Below, piece by piece: positions 18,824 through 29,570 of a stretch of 64,000 bases of DNA. This DNA comes from Sphingomonas sp. 8AM. GTDB lineage: Bacteria > Pseudomonadota > Alphaproteobacteria > Sphingomonadales > Sphingomonadaceae. The stretch is from assembly GCF_902506455.1 (NCBI RefSeq), contig NZ_LR733844.1, positions 2,621,302-2,685,301 of the forward strand. The letters run 5' to 3'. The position numbers and the translations under genes are program-made. A model generated the notes under the pieces. It saw nothing but the letters and a program-made list of their open reading frames with translations, ran no database searches and was not told where the DNA came from. Within the stretch, counting starts at the first letter, position 1; each line of letters begins with the position of its first letter.

Positions 18824-19090
18824 CTAGAGCATACCGAGCGCCTGCATATAGACTTCCAGGATCGACTGTTCTTCTTGATACTCCTCGCGCTTCTTCTTGC
18901 GGATCTGCAGGATTTTGCGGATCGCCTTGGCATCGTAACCGCGGCTCTTCGCCTCGGCCATCACGTCTTTGATGTCGTCGGCGATGCCCTTCTTCTCTTC
19001 TTCGAGTCGCTCGGCACGCTCGATCAACAGCCGCAGTTCATCGGCTGCCACCGAACCGCCGCCCATGCCTTCGCCACGCTCTTCCGCCAT
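18824..19090 (-). CDS. gapR: GapR family nucleoid protein (DUF2312)
   Basis: An 88-residue DUF2312 protein. In Caulobacter GapR binds overtwisted, AT-rich DNA ahead of replication and transcription and stimulates topoisomerases. The family core is plain: ADELRLLIERAERLEEEKK, then IKDVMAEAKSRGYDAKAIRK and the basic IRKKKREE helix. The ORF is open six codons further upstream, but a GGGGAA Shine-Dalgarno is correctly spaced for the ATG at 19090 (MAEERGEG). It is monocistronic between the PilZ and DUF1244 genes, all on the minus strand. Confidence 0.93.
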   Translation of the reverse strand: MAEERGEGMGGGSVAADELRLLIERAERLEEEKKGIADDIKDVMAEAKSRGYDAKAIRKILQIRKKKREEYQEEQSILEVYMQALGML

Positions 19091-19249
19091 GATATTCCCC
19101 GAAAACAATGACGCCGCCCGCGACGCCGACGCGAATCGCGCGGGCGGGGACGGCGTGGTGGATACCCCGATGGGGTGCGGCGGCGCGTCTACGCCCGCAC
19201 GCGCCGATGCTCAAGGGCGACGCCGACGCTTCGCCGGTCCGCCGTCCGG

Positions 19250-19540
19250 TTACGCGTTCTTCTTGACGCTTTCGGCCATCCGCGCGAGCTGTTCGGGGCT
19301 CGCGTCGGCCTGATGCTCCGCCTTCCACTGCGCGTAGGGCATGCCGTAGATCGCCTCGCGCGCATCGTCCTTTCCAAGCCCGCCGGCCTCGCCGACCCAG
19401 TCCGACAGGCAGTTGCGGCAAAAGCCCGCCAGCCCCATCAGGTCGACGTTCTGGGCATCGGTGCGGTGGCGCAAATGCCTGACCAGCCTCCGGAAAGCCG
19501 CGGCCGCTACGGCGTCGTCGAGGGTATCGAGCCGATCCAT
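19250..19540 (-). CDS. DUF1244 domain protein
   Basis: A 96-residue protein of the DUF1244 family, of unknown function, with the conserved core VDLMGLAGFCRNCLSDW (two cysteines in CRNC) and GMPYAQWKAEHQ. It is helical and probably cytoplasmic. The open frame continues far upstream antisense to pyk, but that part is a shadow; the ATG at 19540 (MDRLDTLDD) is the natural start. It diverges from pyk with 66 bp between the start codons, which share a promoter region. Confidence 0.9.
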   Translation of the reverse strand: MDRLDTLDDAVAAAAFRRLVRHLRHRTDAQNVDLMGLAGFCRNCLSDWVGEAGGLGKDDAREAIYGMPYAQWKAEHQADASPEQLARMAESVKKNA

Positions 19541-19606
19541 GTTGTCTCCGTCATTTGATCCTGCGGCGTTACTCGCTAAGGCCATGCCGGCAAAGCAGGA
19601 AGGCGC

Positions 19607-21085
19607 ATGACCCTGAACCCGAATCACATCGCTCCGCGTTCGCGCAAGGTCCGCGTACTCGCGACGCTCGGCCCGGCCAGCAACACGCTGGAGATGATCA
19701 CCACCCTCTTCCAGGCGGGCGCTGACGCGTTCCGCGTCAACATGAGCCACGGCGACCAGCAATCGAAGATCGCGGTCATCCAGGCGATCCGCTCGATGGA
19801 AGAGCGCTTCAAGCGCCCGACGACGATCCTCGCCGATCTTCAGGGGCCGAAGCTGCGCGTCGGCAAGTTCGACGGCGGGCGCGTCACGCTGGAACATGGC
19901 AGCACGTTCGTGCTCGACCATGATCCGACGCCGGGCGACGCGACGCGCGTGCGACTGCCGCACAAGGAGATTTTCGCCGCGATCGAGCCGGGCGCGCGCC
20001 TGCTGCTCGACGACGGCAAGCTGGTGCTGCGCGTTTCTGAGCATGACGCCGATCGCATCGTCACCACGGTGGAGGTCGGCGGCGCGCTGTCCGACAACAA
20101 GGGGCTCAACGTCCCCGACGTCGTGATCCCGATGGCGGCGATGACCGAGAAGGACCGTTCCGACCTCGCCTTTGCGATCGAGCAGGGGGTCGACTGGATC
20201 GCGCTGTCGTTCGTGCAGCGTCCCGAGGATCTGTGGGAAGCGCGCAAGCTGATCGGCGGCAAGGCGGCGTTGCTCGCCAAGATCGAGAAGCCGGCCGCGA
20301 TCGAGCGGCTGGAGGAGATCGTCGAGGCGTGCGACGGCGTGATGGTCGCGCGTGGCGATCTCGGCGTCGAGCTGCCGCCGCAGTCGGTGCCGCCGCTCCA
20401 GAAGCGGATCGTCGAAACCGCGCGCCGGATGGGTCGTCCGGTCGTCGTCGCGACGCAGATGCTGGAATCGATGATCCAGAGCCCGTCGCCGACCCGCGCC
20501 GAAGTGTCGGACGTCGCCACCGCGATCTACGACGGCGCGGACGCGATCATGCTCTCGGCGGAAAGCGCCGCGGGCCAGTGGCCGGTCGAATCGGTCGCGA
20601 TGATGAACGCGATCGGCGACGCGGTGGAGCGCGATCCGATGCACGGCGACCGCATCCACTTCACAGTGATGCGCCCCGACCCGACCACCGCCGACGCGCT
20701 GGCCGAGGCGGCGAAGAACATCGCCGATACCGTTTCGGCCTCGGCGATCATCTGCTTCACGATGTCCGGGTCGACCGCGCGCCGCATCGCGCGCGAGCGT
20801 CCGTCGGTGCCGATCCTCGTGCTGACCCCCAGCACCGACACCGCACGGCGGCTCGGGCTGCTCTGGGGCACGCACAACGTCAACACGCGTGACGTCGAGT
20901 CGTTCGAGGAGATGGTGGCCAAGGCCAAGCGCATCGCGCTGCGCCAGGGGATCGCCAAGGCCGGCGACCGCGTGATCGTGATGGCGGGCGTGCCGTTCCG
21001 CACGCCGGGCTCGACCAACGTGCTGCACGTCGTGCAGATCGTCGGCGACGAGCTGAAGGACTATCGCTCACCCGACGCGCAGTGA
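19607..21085 (+). CDS. pyk: Pyruvate kinase
   Basis: Pyruvate kinase transfers phosphate from phosphoenolpyruvate to ADP, the last step of lower glycolysis or the Entner-Doudoroff pathway. The 492-residue protein has the family N-terminus KVRVLATLGPAS, the active-site segments FRVNMSHG and DLQGPKLRVG, ALSFVQRPEDL, the signature LAKIEKPAAIERLEEI with the catalytic lysine, MVARGDLGVELP, and the ATQMLESM motif, followed by the C-terminal regulatory domain. It is followed by a strong hairpin. The start at 19607 is unambiguous. Confidence 0.98.
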   Translation: MTLNPNHIAPRSRKVRVLATLGPASNTLEMITTLFQAGADAFRVNMSHGDQQSKIAVIQAIRSMEERFKRPTTILADLQGPKLRVGKFDGGRVTLEHGSTFVLDHDPTPGDATRVRLPHKEIFAAIEPGARLLLDDGKLVLRVSEHDADRIVTTVEVGGALSDNKGLNVPDVVIPMAAMTEKDRSDLAFAIEQGVDWIALSFVQRPEDLWEARKLIGGKAALLAKIEKPAAIERLEEIVEACDGVMVARGDLGVELPPQSVPPLQKRIVETARRMGRPVVVATQMLESMIQSPSPTRAEVSDVATAIYDGADAIMLSAESAAGQWPVESVAMMNAIGDAVERDPMHGDRIHFTVMRPDPTTADALAEAAKNIADTVSASAIICFTMSGSTARRIARERPSVPILVLTPSTDTARRLGLLWGTHNVNTRDVESFEEMVAKAKRIALRQGIAKAGDRVIVMAGVPFRTPGSTNVLHVVQIVGDELKDYRSPDAQ

Positions 21086-21096
21086 CGTGAGGCTGC

Positions 21097-21126
21097 ACCT
21101 GTCGCGCCGGAAACGGCGCGACAGGT
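21097..21126 (+). terminator. Hairpin after pyk
   Basis: A perfect 12-bp stem (ACCTGTCGCGCC / GGCGCGACAGGT) with a GGAAAC loop begins 12 bp after the pyk stop codon. No T-run follows, so it may work as a 3' stabiliser or a T-less terminator. Confidence 0.65.
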
Positions 21127-21332
21127 CCCGCACGCCGCTTGGGCGCGGCCGGGGTATATCGGGCATTAACCCGTTGGCCGCGAACGGCTCGTCGCATCGG
21201 GTCACGCTTCGCCGCAAACGACCCGCAATTGCAAATCTCGACAACGTCGCCGGCAAGTTTGTACAAGCCGTCCGCCCCTCGATCGGTCATCTGCGCCGCT
21301 CCAGGGTGGGTGGATGGACGGCGACGACGAGC

Positions 21333-21509
21333 ATGAAGCGGGTGATACGCAACAAACAACTTCGGCTCGATCTCGCGGCGGCGCGCCGCGCCCACGATGC
21401 GGTCACCGACCCGCTCTCGCTCCGCACGCTCGGCGCCTATATCGCCGAACTTGAAGCGCAATTATATCATGTCGACGGACGGACGCCGGTAACCGCCGCC
21501 GTTGGCTGA
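21333..21509 (+). CDS. Small hypothetical protein
   Basis: A possible 58-residue protein (MKRVIRNKQLRLDLAAARRA...). It is helical and amphipathic, with a heptad-like stretch LRTLGAYIAELEAQLYH, in a style seen in short coiled-coil proteins of sphingomonads. Codon third positions are GC-biased as in real genes. No strong Shine-Dalgarno is visible, and the frame continues upstream to 21087 without a convincing alternative start. The roughly 250 bp between the pyk hairpin and this start hold nothing else I recognise. Confidence 0.4.
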   Translation: MKRVIRNKQLRLDLAAARRAHDAVTDPLSLRTLGAYIAELEAQLYHVDGRTPVTAAVG

Positions 21510-21550
21510 CCACACGGACGAGCGACCACCGGCCGCCCGTCCCGAGGTTG

Positions 21551-21925
21551 TTATGTGCTGACCGCGCGCGGCTCGGCAGTCAGCGGCGGGGTTTGCTGGT
21601 GCTGGACCACTTTCCAGACCTCATGCTCCAGCCGGCGGTAGGTCGAGGTGCAGTGCGCCACATAGCGTTCGTCGCCCTTGGTCGCCTCGACACCATAGGC
21701 GATCACGATCAGGCCTTCCTGCGGCCGGACGATCCGCCCGTCCTTGATGGTAACGCGCTCCCAGCGCGGCGTCTGCGACACGGCGTCGACAGCGGCCTGG
21801 CTTTCAAGGACATACGGCGGCTGCGGCACGACCATCAGCGCCGATTCGTCGATCGACTCACGATAGTGATCGGCATCCCCGGTCCACAGGCTTTCCTCGA
21901 ACGCCCACACGCGCTGGTCTTCCAT
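21551..21925 (-). CDS. SnoaL-like/DUF4440 family protein
   Basis: A 124-residue protein with the cone-shaped alpha+beta (NTF2/SnoaL/DUF4440) pattern: an N-terminal helix (VWAFEESLWTGDADHYRESID), ESALMVVPQPPYVL, IVIAYGVEATKGDERYVAHCTS and a final strand EVWKVVQHQQTP. Such proteins are often small enzymes or ligand-binding subunits; the substrate cannot be told from sequence. It lies 63 bp upstream of nothing obviously related, followed on the same strand by the HAD hydrolase. Confidence 0.75.
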   Translation of the reverse strand: MEDQRVWAFEESLWTGDADHYRESIDESALMVVPQPPYVLESQAAVDAVSQTPRWERVTIKDGRIVRPQEGLIVIAYGVEATKGDERYVAHCTSTYRRLEHEVWKVVQHQQTPPLTAEPRAVST

Positions 21926-21988
21926 GGCACTCTCCGATCTGGTGTCGGAACCTGAAAGCCGCGGTGGGTCCGAACGTTCCGCTGCGCC

Positions 21989-22600
21989 TCAGCGCAACAG
22001 CCCGGCCTCGACCAGCGCCGGGCGCAGCGTCGCGGCGTCGGTGAACAGATGTGCGTGGATGCCCAGCGCCTGTGCGCCAGCGATATTGGCGGCATTGTCG
22101 TCGATGAAAAACGCCTCGCCCGCCGCCAGCCCGAATCGGTCGAGCGCGAGCCGGTAGATCGCCGCATCGGGCTTCACCAGCCGCTCGTCACCCGACACGA
22201 CGATGTCGCGGAAGCGATCGAACACCGCCGCCTCGCGCGCGCGGAACGGCGGAAAGAATTCGTGGCTGAAGTTGGTGATCGCGAACAGCGGCACGCCCGC
22301 CGCGTCCAGCTCCTCGACGATCGCGATCATGCCGGGGATCGGCCCCGGGATCTGCTCGCCGAAGCGCGGCCCCCACAACGCGATCATCGCGGCATGTTCC
22401 GGAAAACGCGCGCCAAGCTCCGCGCTGGTCTCCGCGAACGGACGACCGGCGTCGTGCTGGAAATGCCACTCGCGCGTGGCGACCTCGTTCAGGAACACGT
22501 CGAGCGCCTGTTCGTCGTCGAACAGACGCTCGTACAGAACCCGCGGGTTCCAGTCGTACAGGACGTGCCCGACGTCGAAGATGACCGACGTCGGCTGCAC
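21989..22600 (-). CDS. HAD-superfamily (subfamily IA) hydrolase
   Basis: A 203-residue haloacid-dehalogenase-type phosphatase. Motif I is VIFDVGHVLYDWNP with the nucleophile Asp9, motif II is FAITNFSH, the lysine motif is VKPDAAIY, and motif III is FIDDNAANI. The helical cap lies at about residues 15-80. It resembles YihX-like sugar phosphatases in carrying D-V-G-H at motif I. The start is a GTG at 22600, only 8 nt after the rpmJ stop codon; no ATG precedes motif I, so the gene is probably translated from the same mRNA as rpmJ. Confidence 0.88.
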   Translation of the reverse strand: MQPTSVIFDVGHVLYDWNPRVLYERLFDDEQALDVFLNEVATREWHFQHDAGRPFAETSAELGARFPEHAAMIALWGPRFGEQIPGPIPGMIAIVEELDAAGVPLFAITNFSHEFFPPFRAREAAVFDRFRDIVVSGDERLVKPDAAIYRLALDRFGLAAGEAFFIDDNAANIAGAQALGIHAHLFTDAATLRPALVEAGLLR

Positions 22601-22608
22601 GCCGGAAA

Positions 22609-22734
22609 TCAGCCCTGGCGGGCCTTGAACCGGCGATTCGTCTTGTTGATGACATAGGTCCGGCCGCGACGGCGGATCACGCGATTGTCGCGATGACGGT
22701 CCTTGAGCGACTTCAGGCTGTTGCGGATCTTCAT
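22609..22734 (-). CDS. rpmJ: 50S ribosomal protein L36 (Cys-free form)
   Basis: A 41-residue L36, starting [17 protein letters not shown] and ending [12 protein letters not shown]. It is the form without the zinc-ribbon cysteines (as in YkgO of E. coli), which is the common alphaproteobacterial version, so it is probably zinc-independent. It is not in a ribosomal-protein cluster here. It precedes the HAD gene by 8 nt and diverges from the DUF4136 lipoprotein gene. Confidence 0.95.
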   Translation of the reverse strand: MKIRNSLKSLKDRHRDNRVIRRRGRTYVINKTNRRFKARQG

Positions 22735-22876
22735 GGCTGCGCTTCTTCGAAAACTGGGAAGCGCGCCGCCTAGAGAGCACGGCCGTGAAAGTCAACCGAG
22801 CGGGCGCTTGCGATGCCCGGAGCTTGCACCGCAAGCGTGCGTTGTTATGTCGCAACGATCTTATCGAGGGTGTGTC

Positions 22877-23479
22877 ATGCGTCGCGCGATTCTTCTGGCT
22901 CTTTCGCTGGCACCGCTGGCCGCCTGCACCACCGGGCCGCAACATTTCCCGGTTCAGGCGACGCGTTTCCATTATGATGCGGTGGCGGAGCGCGGGACGA
23001 TCGCGGTCGAGCCGCTGCCCGGCCCCTCCTCCGCCAGCCTCGAATACAAGACCTATGCCGCCGCGGTCGAGGCCGAGCTGCTCCGCAACGGCTTCACCAG
23101 CGCGGCGCCGGGCACCAAGCCCGAGTTCATCGCCACGGTCGGCTTCACCCGCGCCGAACGCGGGCTGCCGCCGAAGCGCTCGCCGATCCAGATCGGCATC
23201 GGCGGCGGCGGCTATTCGGGCGGCTGGCGCGGCGGCACCGGGCTCGGCGGCGGCGTGAGCTTGCCCGTCGGCGGCGATACGGGCGGGCGGCTCGGGCTGG
23301 TCACCGAACTGGCGGTCCGTATCCGCCACGGTGCCGACGCGATCTGGGAGGGTCAGGCGCAATCGCTGACCGACACCAGCGCGCCCGACGCCGATGCTGC
23401 CTCGGTCGCCTCGCGACTCGCCGGCGCGCTCTTCAAGAATTTCCCCGGTGATTCGGGACGGACGGTCGAGGTAAAATGA
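22877..23479 (+). CDS. DUF4136 lipoprotein
   Basis: A 200-residue lipoprotein with a signal peptide and lipobox LAPLAAC at about 11-17, so it is probably lipidated at Cys17 and attached to the outer or inner membrane. The DUF4136 core is visible: YKTYAAAVEAELLRNGF, a FIATVGFTRA strand, a Gly-rich segment (IGIGGGGYSGGWRGG), and a final ASRLAGALFKNFPGDSG helix. Function unknown. The ATG at 22877 follows a GAGGG Shine-Dalgarno. Its stop overlaps the M14 peptidase start by 4 nt. Confidence 0.88.
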   Translation: MRRAILLALSLAPLAACTTGPQHFPVQATRFHYDAVAERGTIAVEPLPGPSSASLEYKTYAAAVEAELLRNGFTSAAPGTKPEFIATVGFTRAERGLPPKRSPIQIGIGGGGYSGGWRGGTGLGGGVSLPVGGDTGGRLGLVTELAVRIRHGADAIWEGQAQSLTDTSAPDADAASVASRLAGALFKNFPGDSGRTVEVK

Positions 23480-24597
23480 CGCTGAATATCAATGCCGCCT
23501 TCGACGGCGGCAACATCAAGGGCGTCGGCATCGAGGGCGCGGGCGACGACTGGCGCTGCGATCTGGAGATCGTCCGCGATCACCAGTCCGACTTCTTCCA
23601 ATGGTTCTATTTCCGCGCCGCCGGGCTGCGCGGCAAGCGCGTCGCCTTCCGCATTCTCAACGCCGGGGACTCGGCCTATCCGTTCGGCTGGCCGGGCTAC
23701 AAGGCACGCGCCTCGACCGATCTCGACCAGTGGCGGATGATCGACACACGCTACGACGGCGGCGTGCTCAGCTTCGACTGGACGGGGCAAACCGATCTGG
23801 CGTGGTTCGCCTATTTCGCGCCCTATACGATGGAGATGCACGCCCGGCTGGTCGCGCGGATCGCGGCGCGCGCGGGCGTGACGCACCGCCAGCTTGGCGA
23901 GACGCTCGACGGGCAGGCGATGGACTATTTGCGCCTCGGCACCGGCGCGAAGCAGGTGTGGCTCTACGCCCGCCAGCATCCCGGCGAATCGATGACCGAA
24001 TGGTGGATGGACGGCGCGCTCGACTGGCTGACCAGCCCCGCCGCCGCGCCGCTGCTCCGCGCGGCGACCGTCCATGTCGTCCCCAACATGAACCCCGACG
24101 GCACGCGCCGCGGGCATCTGCGCACCAATGCAGCGGGCGTGAACCTCAACCGCGAGTGGCACGCGCCGACCGCCGAGCGCAGCCCCGAAGTGCTGTGCGT
24201 CCTGCGCGAGATGGACGCGACCGGCGTCACCTTCGCGATGGACGTCCACGGCGACGAGGCGATCGCCGCCAATTTCATCGCCGGGTTCGAGGGCATCCCG
24301 TCGTGGAACAACGCGCGCGGCGACAGCTTCACCGAATTCGGCCGGCGGCTGGCGGCGCACACCCCCGATTTCCAGACCCAGCTCGGCTATGAGAAGTCCG
24401 CGCCCGGCAACGCTAATCTGTCGATGTCGACCAATCAGCTCGCCGAGCGGTTCGGCGCGGTGTCGGTGACGCTGGAAATGCCGTTCAAGGATCACGACGC
24501 CAACCCCGACCCGGCGTTCGGCTGGAGCGCTGAGCGGTCGCGCGCACTCGGCGTCGCGTGCCTCGAGGTGCTGACGGAGATGATCGGCACGCTTTAA
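23476..24597 (+). CDS. M14-family zinc carboxypeptidase (CCP-like)
   Basis: A 373-residue metallocarboxypeptidase related to cytosolic carboxypeptidases (M14). An N-terminal beta-sandwich domain (about 1-125, with FQWFYFRAAG) precedes the catalytic domain. Zinc ligands are His168 and Glu171 (RQHPGES) and His258 (MDVHGDE); the catalytic Glu334 lies in VTLEMPF, and NLNREW is the substrate-carboxylate site. No signal peptide, so it is cytoplasmic. Bacterial relatives trim C-terminal residues from peptides or proteins. Its ATGA overlap with the lipoprotein gene indicates coupled translation. Confidence 0.9.
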   Translation: MTLNINAAFDGGNIKGVGIEGAGDDWRCDLEIVRDHQSDFFQWFYFRAAGLRGKRVAFRILNAGDSAYPFGWPGYKARASTDLDQWRMIDTRYDGGVLSFDWTGQTDLAWFAYFAPYTMEMHARLVARIAARAGVTHRQLGETLDGQAMDYLRLGTGAKQVWLYARQHPGESMTEWWMDGALDWLTSPAAAPLLRAATVHVVPNMNPDGTRRGHLRTNAAGVNLNREWHAPTAERSPEVLCVLREMDATGVTFAMDVHGDEAIAANFIAGFEGIPSWNNARGDSFTEFGRRLAAHTPDFQTQLGYEKSAPGNANLSMSTNQLAERFGAVSVTLEMPFKDHDANPDPAFGWSAERSRALGVACLEVLTEMIGTL

Positions 24598-24624
24598 GCG
24601 CGACCACGTCAAGTCGAACCGGCG

Positions 24625-24653
24625 TCGTCATTGCGAGCGTATCGAAGCAATGA
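24625..24653. repeat. Half copy of palindromic repeat family A
   Basis: A single arm (CGTCATTGCGAGCGTATCGA followed by AGCAATGACG) with the rest deleted, between the converging M14 and HTH genes. Confidence 0.6.
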
Positions 24654-24724
24654 CGAGCTTGGGCCGGTTCCGTGTATGCGCAAGGGTCACCCCCCCCCGC
24701 GACGGCGCGCCTCAGCCCCGCCGT

Positions 24725-25243
24725 TCATTGCTCTGCGGACGCCTCCTGCCCCGCTCTACCCGACTCGCCCTCGCCGTGCGCCCGATGCCGCTTGGCCATC
24801 GCGGCCAGCCGCTTCAGCAGCTCCGCCTCGGCCCGCGCCCGCGCCGAGGTCACCAGCCGCCCGCCGCTCGCCTTCACCATGGCCGGCATCGGACGCGCAT
24901 CCTCGCGCTGCAACAACAGCCGCAGCATCGCATCCGAATAGCGCCGGCGATGCGCCACCACCTCGCCCTTGTAGACGATCGGCTCCAGCCACCCCTCGAC
25001 CGCCCGCGCATAGGCGGCGCGCTCCAGCGCGGGCAAGCGATAGGCGAGCGCCGCATCCCATGCCGCGCCGAATTCGGGAATGCGGCGTTTGACGCGATAG
25101 GCGGAGGTTGAACTCAGCCCGACCCGATCACAGGCCGAGCGCACGCACCCCGTCTCGCGCAATGCCCGCAGAAAGGTCGTCTGCCGCAGCGGCGTCCACC
25201 CGTCATGCCGATGCCGGAACGCTGCCTCACCGTCGTCGCTCAT
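24725..25243 (-). CDS. Lineage-type hypothetical protein with helix-turn-helix
   Basis: A 172-residue basic protein. The first 70 residues form a helix-turn-helix of the kind found in phage terminase small subunits and transposase-like regulators (RQTTFLRALRETGCVRSACDRVGLS...AYRVKRR), then a helical region (WLEPIVYKGEVVAHRRRYSD, MLRLLLQRED). The function is unknown; no phage genes surround it, and similar proteins seem widespread in sphingomonads. A GGGGGAT Shine-Dalgarno supports the ATG at 25243 over the earlier in-frame start. It converges with the M14 gene. Confidence 0.65.
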   Translation of the reverse strand: MSDDGEAAFRHRHDGWTPLRQTTFLRALRETGCVRSACDRVGLSSTSAYRVKRRIPEFGAAWDAALAYRLPALERAAYARAVEGWLEPIVYKGEVVAHRRRYSDAMLRLLLQREDARPMPAMVKASGGRLVTSARARAEAELLKRLAAMAKRHRAHGEGESGRAGQEASAEQ

Positions 25244-25312
25244 GCCGATCCCCCATGCTGCCAATGGAGAAAATACCGCAACGCCCTGCATGTAGGACAG
25301 CCCGACTCATAC

Positions 25313-25340
25313 CGTCGCCCCGGACTTGATCCGGGGCGAC
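25313..25340. repeat. Half copy of palindromic repeat family B
   Basis: A short self-complementary piece (CGTCGCCCCGGACTTGATCC followed by GGGGCGAC) related to the family B arms, 70 bp upstream of the HTH gene start. Confidence 0.6.
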
Positions 25341-25404
25341 CGGGGAGGCAGATGCCCGGAGCATGGCACGAGACACGCTCCCGCGCCACCACCGCCGTCC
25401 CCCC

Positions 25405-25920
25405 TCACCCCCGCCACTTGGCCAGCGCCGCATCATATCGCTCGCGCGCCGCATCGCGCGCGTCCTCCAGCGCGCGCCGCTCCGCGCGCCAGCGCCGGTC
25501 GACGGTCTTTTCCTCGCGCTCCAGCGCCGCGCGGCGTTGCGCCAGCGCCTTGCGCTCCGTTTCTGCGGCGGCGGCCGCTGCGTCGAGCGCCGCCTCCGCG
25601 TCATCCAGCGCCGTGCGGCTCGGCCGGGGCGCGGGCTTGGCGGTGGTCTTCTTCGGCACCGTAGGGGTGCCCGCCCGCCGCGGTGCGGGCGCGGCGGCAA
25701 GCTGCTCCTCCGCGGTCCCCCGCGACCGCTTCACCACCTCACCCGGCGCGGCGAGCGGAGCTTCCATCAGCGCCGGGTCGGTCACCTCCTCCGCCGCGCC
25801 ACGCGCGAACAGGTCGGCCGTCGCGCCCCATGCCGCCAGCGCCGCCTTGCGACTCGGTGCCGCGACATAGGCGTCGTGAAAGCCTGCGGGAGTGCGAAAG
25901 ACCTTCAGCTTGCGCGGCAT
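25405..25920 (-). CDS. Hypothetical protein with Ala/Lys-rich coiled-coil tail
   Basis: A 171-residue protein beginning MPRKLKVFRTPAGFHDAYVA, a compact N-terminal segment, then an Ala/Pro/Lys-rich linker (TPTVPKKTTAKPAPRPSR) and an acidic-basic coiled-coil region (DAEAALDAAAAAAETERKAL, EKTVDRRWRAERRALED). The tail invites automated annotation as a TolA-like protein, but there is no membrane anchor or TonB-type C-terminus, so I do not use that name. Function unknown. Orientation matches the HTH gene downstream. Confidence 0.6.
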   Translation of the reverse strand: MPRKLKVFRTPAGFHDAYVAAPSRKAALAAWGATADLFARGAAEEVTDPALMEAPLAAPGEVVKRSRGTAEEQLAAAPAPRRAGTPTVPKKTTAKPAPRPSRTALDDAEAALDAAAAAAETERKALAQRRAALEREEKTVDRRWRAERRALEDARDAARERYDAALAKWRG

Positions 25921-25923
25921 CAC

Positions 25924-26420
25924 CCTGTCCTTTCGCGTCAGCAGGCGTTCGCCCGTTCCAACCGCCCGGCGCGCGCGAGGTTCACGACCTCCTTCGTCAT
26001 TCCCGCGCCGGCGAGACCTCTGCGAAAGTCTCCTTCTTGTACCCCGGCGAAGGCCGGGGCCCAGGTGGGGGAGGCTTGTAACTAACTGAAACAGCCTCCC
26101 AACTGGACCCCGGCCTCCGCCGGGTACGACTTACAAAGGGCATGGCCCCGCAGTTGCGCCGAGGTCGCGCAGGCGGGGATCCGGACACGCAGGTCTGTCG
26201 ATGGAGCCGGAAGGCCGCAAGCCCGCATCCCCGCCCGCGTGGATAACCGCTCGGGCCACGCAGCCACAATCGCTTACACCCGTTGCCGCTCGCCCCCTTT
26301 CGCACATGCGGCACCGCTGCTATCGCCCGCGGCGACCGAGATTTTCGCTCCCGTCGCTGCGCCTGCACGCGCCTGCTCGCGCGCTGCCGCTCGACGGCCC
26401 TTGAAGAAAGGACTTTGCCC
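25924..26420. other. Intergenic stretch upstream of acnA with palindromic repeat
   Basis: About 500 bp with no gene that I can support. It contains a repeat at about 26039-26127 whose arms are GTACCCCGGCGAAGGCCGGG and the reverse-complement CCCCGGCCTCCGCCGGGTAC, with an inner GGGGGAGGCT/AGCCTCCC stem. Upstream is the promoter region for acnA with an AAGAAAGGA Shine-Dalgarno at 26404-26412. Confidence 0.6.
26039..26127. repeat. Palindromic repeat (GTACCCCGGCGAAGGCCGGG type)
   Basis: An inverted repeat with arms GTACCCCGGCGAAGGCCGGG and CCCCGGCCTCCGCCGGGTAC and inner arms GGAGGCTTG / CAGCCTCC around a short loop, in the intergenic region before acnA. It differs from families A-E. Confidence 0.75.
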
Positions 26421-29108
<2,688 letters not shown>

Positions 29109-29134
29109 GCGACGACGATCAGGTGATTTCGGGG

Positions 29135-29166
29135 AGGGAGGGCCGCTGGTCCTCCCTTTCTTCTTT
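29135..29166 (+). terminator. Factor-independent terminator after acnA
   Basis: A 7-bp stem AGGGAGG / CCTCCCT with a GCCGCTGGT loop is followed by the T-rich run TTCTTCTTT, 26 bp after the acnA stop codon. This is the clearest classical terminator in the window. Confidence 0.85.
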
Positions 29167-29179
29167 GGGGGTAACGAGA

Positions 29180-29479
29180 TTGAGCGAGGAATACGTCTAC
29201 GACGAGGCGACGGGTGAATGGGTGCCCGCGGGTGAGGTCAGCGCCGCGACGCCGGCGTCCGACGGGATGGAGGTCCGCGACTCGGTTGGCAACCTGCTGG
29301 CGGACGGTGATGCGGTGACACTCATCAAGGACTTGAAGGTCAAGGGCACCAGCCAGACGCTCAAGCGCGGCACCGCGATCAAGTCGATCCGGCTGACCGG
29401 CGACCCGCAGGAAATCGACTGCCGCTTCGACGGGATCAAGGGCTTGGTCTTGCGCGCGGAGTTCGTGAAGAAGCGGTGA
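29180..29479 (+). CDS. PhnA/YjdM-like protein lacking the zinc ribbon
   Basis: A 99-residue protein whose C-terminal two-thirds match the PhnA domain (RDSVGNLLADGDAVTLIKDL, TSQTLKRGTAIKSIRL, KGLVLRAEFVKKR). The usual N-terminal zinc ribbon with two CxxC motifs is absent; instead it begins with SEEYVYDEATGEWVPAGE, with no cysteines there. The best start is a TTG at 29180, placed 8 bases after GGGGG (29167-29171); no ATG precedes the domain. The historical link to phosphonate use is not supported; function unknown. Confidence 0.8.
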   Translation: MSEEYVYDEATGEWVPAGEVSAATPASDGMEVRDSVGNLLADGDAVTLIKDLKVKGTSQTLKRGTAIKSIRLTGDPQEIDCRFDGIKGLVLRAEFVKKR

Positions 29480-29488
29480 CCCCACCAC

Positions 29489-29564
29489 CGTCATTGCGAG
29501 CGCAGCGAAGCAATCCAGAGCGTCCTGATCTGGCCCTGGATTGCTTCGCTACGCTCGCAATGAC
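29489..29564. repeat. Palindromic repeat, family A (complete copy)
   Basis: Inverted arms CGTCATTGCGAGCGCAGCGA and CGCTACGCTCGCAATGAC around an AGCAATCCAG...CTGGATTGCT inner stem. It nearly fills the 91-bp convergent gap between the PhnA-like gene and the permease gene. Confidence 0.9.
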
Positions 29565-29570
29565 AGTCCC

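Noticed and set aside
19250..21028. A 592-residue protein ending in DUF1244
   Set aside because: The part upstream of 19540 is antisense to pyk. DUF1244 starts at its own ATG.
24725..25243. Prophage terminase small subunit
   Set aside because: Only an HTH-type similarity. No other phage gene, integrase or attachment site is present.
25405..25920. TolA-like envelope protein
   Set aside because: The Ala/Lys-rich tail is only low-complexity similarity. There is no membrane anchor or TolA C-terminal domain, and the true tolA is at 45584-46552.
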